Origin: Burkholderiales bacterium
GTDB lineage: Bacteria > Pseudomonadota > Gammaproteobacteria > Burkholderiales > Burkholderiaceae_A
Direction of reading: 5' to 3'
Assembly (NCBI GenBank): GCA_030834045.1
Contig: JAURFZ010000110.1
Span: 1 to 5,165 of the forward strand
Length of the DNA stretch: 5,165 nucleotides
Both the position numbers and the translations under genes were made by a program. Positions 3,308 to 5,165 of the stretch are shown here, piece by piece (position 1 is the stretch's first letter; each line of letters begins with the position of its first letter). The notes below the pieces were generated by a model. That model saw only the letters and a program-made list of their open reading frames with translations. It searched no databases and was not told the DNA's origin.

Positions 3308-5165
3308 ATGGCAGATGCTGGGCCTAAACCTAAATCCTGGCCACAGGTTTTACAAAAGCTCGGCCTTGCTGGCCCCATCGACCTTGTCCTTCACTTCCCT
3401 TTGCGGTTTGAAGACGAGTCCAGTGTTCAGTCACTGGCAAGCCTAAGCGCAGAGTTCAGTTTTCGGTCCGAACAGGCAAGCCCCTCGGTTCAATGCCAGG
3501 TCGAGGTTCTTGAGTCGCAGGTTGTCTTTAAGCCAAGGCGCATGCTGAAGGTTAGGGTTAAGGACGACTCCGGCGAGGCTCAGCTTCGCTTCATTTATTT
3601 CAATGCCTCCATGCAGGCCGCGATGTTCAAGGGTGCTCGCTATCGGGTGATTGGAGTACCTCGCTACGGTCGGCTAGCAGGGCTGGAATTCATTCATCCC
3701 CGATTGAAAAAGGGCTGGCTGTCTGAAGAAGACCTCAGCCAGCAGCCGTTGCGTGCTGTCTATCCAAGCACCTCGGGGCTAACGCAAGACCGACTTGGCC
3801 AGTGGATTCGAAGGGCGCTTGATGAGCATTGTCCTGACGAGTGGCTGCCCGAGGCCTATTTAAAACACTTGGGCCTCCCAAGTCTTCCCGTCTCGGTTCG
3901 AGCGTTGCATGCTCAGATGCAGTCGCAGGCAAGCCCTTTTTGGAACCGTATACGTCTTGATGAGATTGTTGCTCAGCAACTGGCCTTGCGCCGCGCTCGC
4001 AGCAGTCGACATCGAGCGTCGGCTCCGGTCTTGCAGGACGAGAAGGGGCTAAGCCAGCGACTGCTTCAGGCTCTGCCTTTTAAGCTCACGGGTGCGCAGC
4101 AACGGGCTTGGCTGCAGGTTCAGACCGATCTTTCGCGCCCCGTTGCGACCCACCGCCTGGTGCAAGGTGATGTAGGCTCTGGTAAGACTGTCATTGCAGC
4201 ACTTGCGGTGGCTGCAGCAATTGGGTCGGGCTTTCAGGCTGCGGTGATGGCACCCACAGAAATTCTCGCAGCCCAATTGCATTCCAAACTCTCGCAGTGG
4301 TTCGAGGGTTTCGGTCTGCGGCTTGTTTTTCTAAAAGGGGGGCTTTCTGAGCGTGACCGCCGAGAGCGGCTTGCAGGGCTGGCAGATGGAACAGTCTCGC
4401 TCGCAGTGGGAACGCATGCCCTTATTCAAGAAAGCGTGCAGTTTGCTCGTCTGGGTGTCTCGGTGGTGGCTGAGCAGCATCGGTTTGGTGTGGCTCAGCG
4501 CATTGCCCTGCGCGAAGCGGGCGTTCATGTTCTGGGCATGTCTGCCACACCCATTCCGCGAAGCCTTGCCATGACCTACCTGGCCGACCTAGATGTCTCT
4601 GTGATTGACGAGCGGCCTCCAGGCCGGGAGCCCATTCGCACCCGTCTTATTGCCCAGTCGCGGCGCGAAGAACTAGTTGAGCCTTTGAGCCGATTGCGAG
4701 AGCAGGGTTCTCAGGCCTATTGGGTCTGCCCTGTGATTGAAGGCCAGCAGGACAATGAAAAGGCGCTTGCAGCGCTTGAGGAGACGGAGCAATGGCTAAG
4801 GCCGATCTTGGGCGATGAGCTTGGGGTGGTTCATGGCAGGCTCAAGGCAGCAGATAAACAGGCCGTGATGCAGGCTTTTGCCCGCGGTGATTTCACTGTC
4901 TTGCTTGCGACCACTGTTATTGAGGTAGGGGTTGATGTACCAGCTGCGCGCGTAATGGTGGTTGACCATGCTGAGCGTTTCGGCCTTGCCCAGTTGCATC
5001 AGTTGCGGGGCCGGGTTGGAAGGGGTTCTGGCCAGAGCAGCTGCATTCTTCTTTATCAAGAACCTCTGTCGGAGGCGGCAAAGGTAAGACTTCGGGCGCT
5101 TTACGAGACGGACGATGGTTTTGAGCTTGCACGCCGCGATCTTGCCCTGCGAGGTCCGGGTGAAC
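3308..5165 (+). CDS. recG: ATP-dependent DNA helicase RecG (3' end outside window), with altered motif II
   Basis: RecG is a superfamily-2 DNA translocase that regresses stalled replication forks and processes branched recombination intermediates. The first 619 residues are visible; the family is usually about 680-700. An N-terminal helix region starts at WPQVLQKLGLAGPIDLVLHF. The OB-fold wedge domain spans about 58-140 (VFKPRRMLKVRVKDDSG through GLEFIHP). Then come FKLTGAQQRAW, Walker A GDVGSGKT (287-294, K293), motif Ia APTEILAAQ, GTHALIQ, motif III SATPIPR (412-418), DERPPGR, motif V TTVIEVGVDVP and motif VI QLRGRVGR (565-572). The window ends at RGPGE. Motif II, expected as VVDEQHRFG, reads VVAEQHRFG: the Walker B Asp is Ala388 (GCT at 4469-4471), which would be expected to abolish ATP hydrolysis. 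The reading frame is open throughout. ATG 3308 follows an in-frame TAG at 3293-3295, so it is the earliest start; the ribosome binding site is weak. Confidence 0.96.
   Translation, partial: MADAGPKPKSWPQVLQKLGLAGPIDLVLHFPLRFEDESSVQSLASLSAEFSFRSEQASPSVQCQVEVLESQVVFKPRRMLKVRVKDDSGEAQLRFIYFNASMQAAMFKGARYRVIGVPRYGRLAGLEFIHPRLKKGWLSEEDLSQQPLRAVYPSTSGLTQDRLGQWIRRALDEHCPDEWLPEAYLKHLGLPSLPVSVRALHAQMQSQASPFWNRIRLDEIVAQQLALRRARSSRHRASAPVLQDEKGLSQRLLQALPFKLTGAQQRAWLQVQTDLSRPVATHRLVQGDVGSGKTVIAALAVAAAIGSGFQAAVMAPTEILAAQLHSKLSQWFEGFGLRLVFLKGGLSERDRRERLAGLADGTVSLAVGTHALIQESVQFARLGVSVVAEQHRFGVAQRIALREAGVHVLGMSATPIPRSLAMTYLADLDVSVIDERPPGREPIRTRLIAQSRREELVEPLSRLREQGSQAYWVCPVIEGQQDNEKALAALEETEQWLRPILGDELGVVHGRLKAADKQAVMQAFARGDFTVLLATTVIEVGVDVPAARVMVVDHAERFGLAQLHQLRGRVGRGSGQSSCILLYQEPLSEAAKVRLRALYETDDGFELARRDLALRGPGE

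Noticed and set aside
4353..4574. Plus-strand frame overlapping the RecG motif II region, considered as a sign of frameshift
   Set aside because: The recG frame is continuous through Walker A, AEQH, SATPIPR and motif VI, so the Asp-to-Ala change is not a frame artefact.

Overview
The window looks like a chromosomal segment from a beta-proteobacterium, most likely Burkholderiales. That placement rests on recognising the protein types (FkpB, IspH, a fumarylpyruvate-hydrolase-like FAH protein, RecG) and the tRNA-Thr(CGT), not on a search. Genus cannot be resolved.

Positions 1-1031 form a patchwork of mobile and decayed DNA. At the left edge is the upstream end of an IS21-like insertion sequence. 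It has repeated copies of a 22-bp subterminal motif, and several TGTT...AACA-type termini are packed together, including two abutting head-to-head across 3 bp. Next come a weak terminator-like inverted repeat (about 200-237), a degenerate 3' part of a tRNA-Thr(CGT) gene (315-371), a broken C-terminal piece of an AhpF-type peroxiredoxin reductase gene (456-579), an intact orphan HigA-type antitoxin gene (607-936), and a complete tRNA-Thr(CGT) gene on the minus strand (956-1031). The partial and complete tRNAs have the same orientation and share a 19-bp core with 2 mismatches. This suggests a small tRNA-targeted insertion, or the edge of a larger island entering at the tRNA 3' end.

Positions 1032-5165 are conserved core genome. 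A minus-strand pair, fkpB (2060-2503) then ispH (1092-2054), is separated by 5 bp and leads toward the tRNA. Divergent from it, a plus-strand pair holds a fumarylacetoacetate-hydrolase-family gene (2574-3269) and recG (from 3308, running off the right edge). The roles are isoprenoid precursor synthesis (IspH), protein folding (FkpB), probable cleavage of an acylpyruvate (FAH protein) and remodelling of stalled replication forks (RecG).

The most notable single observation is in recG. The helicase motif II, normally DEQH, reads AEQH (Ala at residue 388), while the frame and the other helicase motifs look intact. If the base call is right, this RecG should be impaired or dead as an ATPase. No wholly new multi-gene system is evident.
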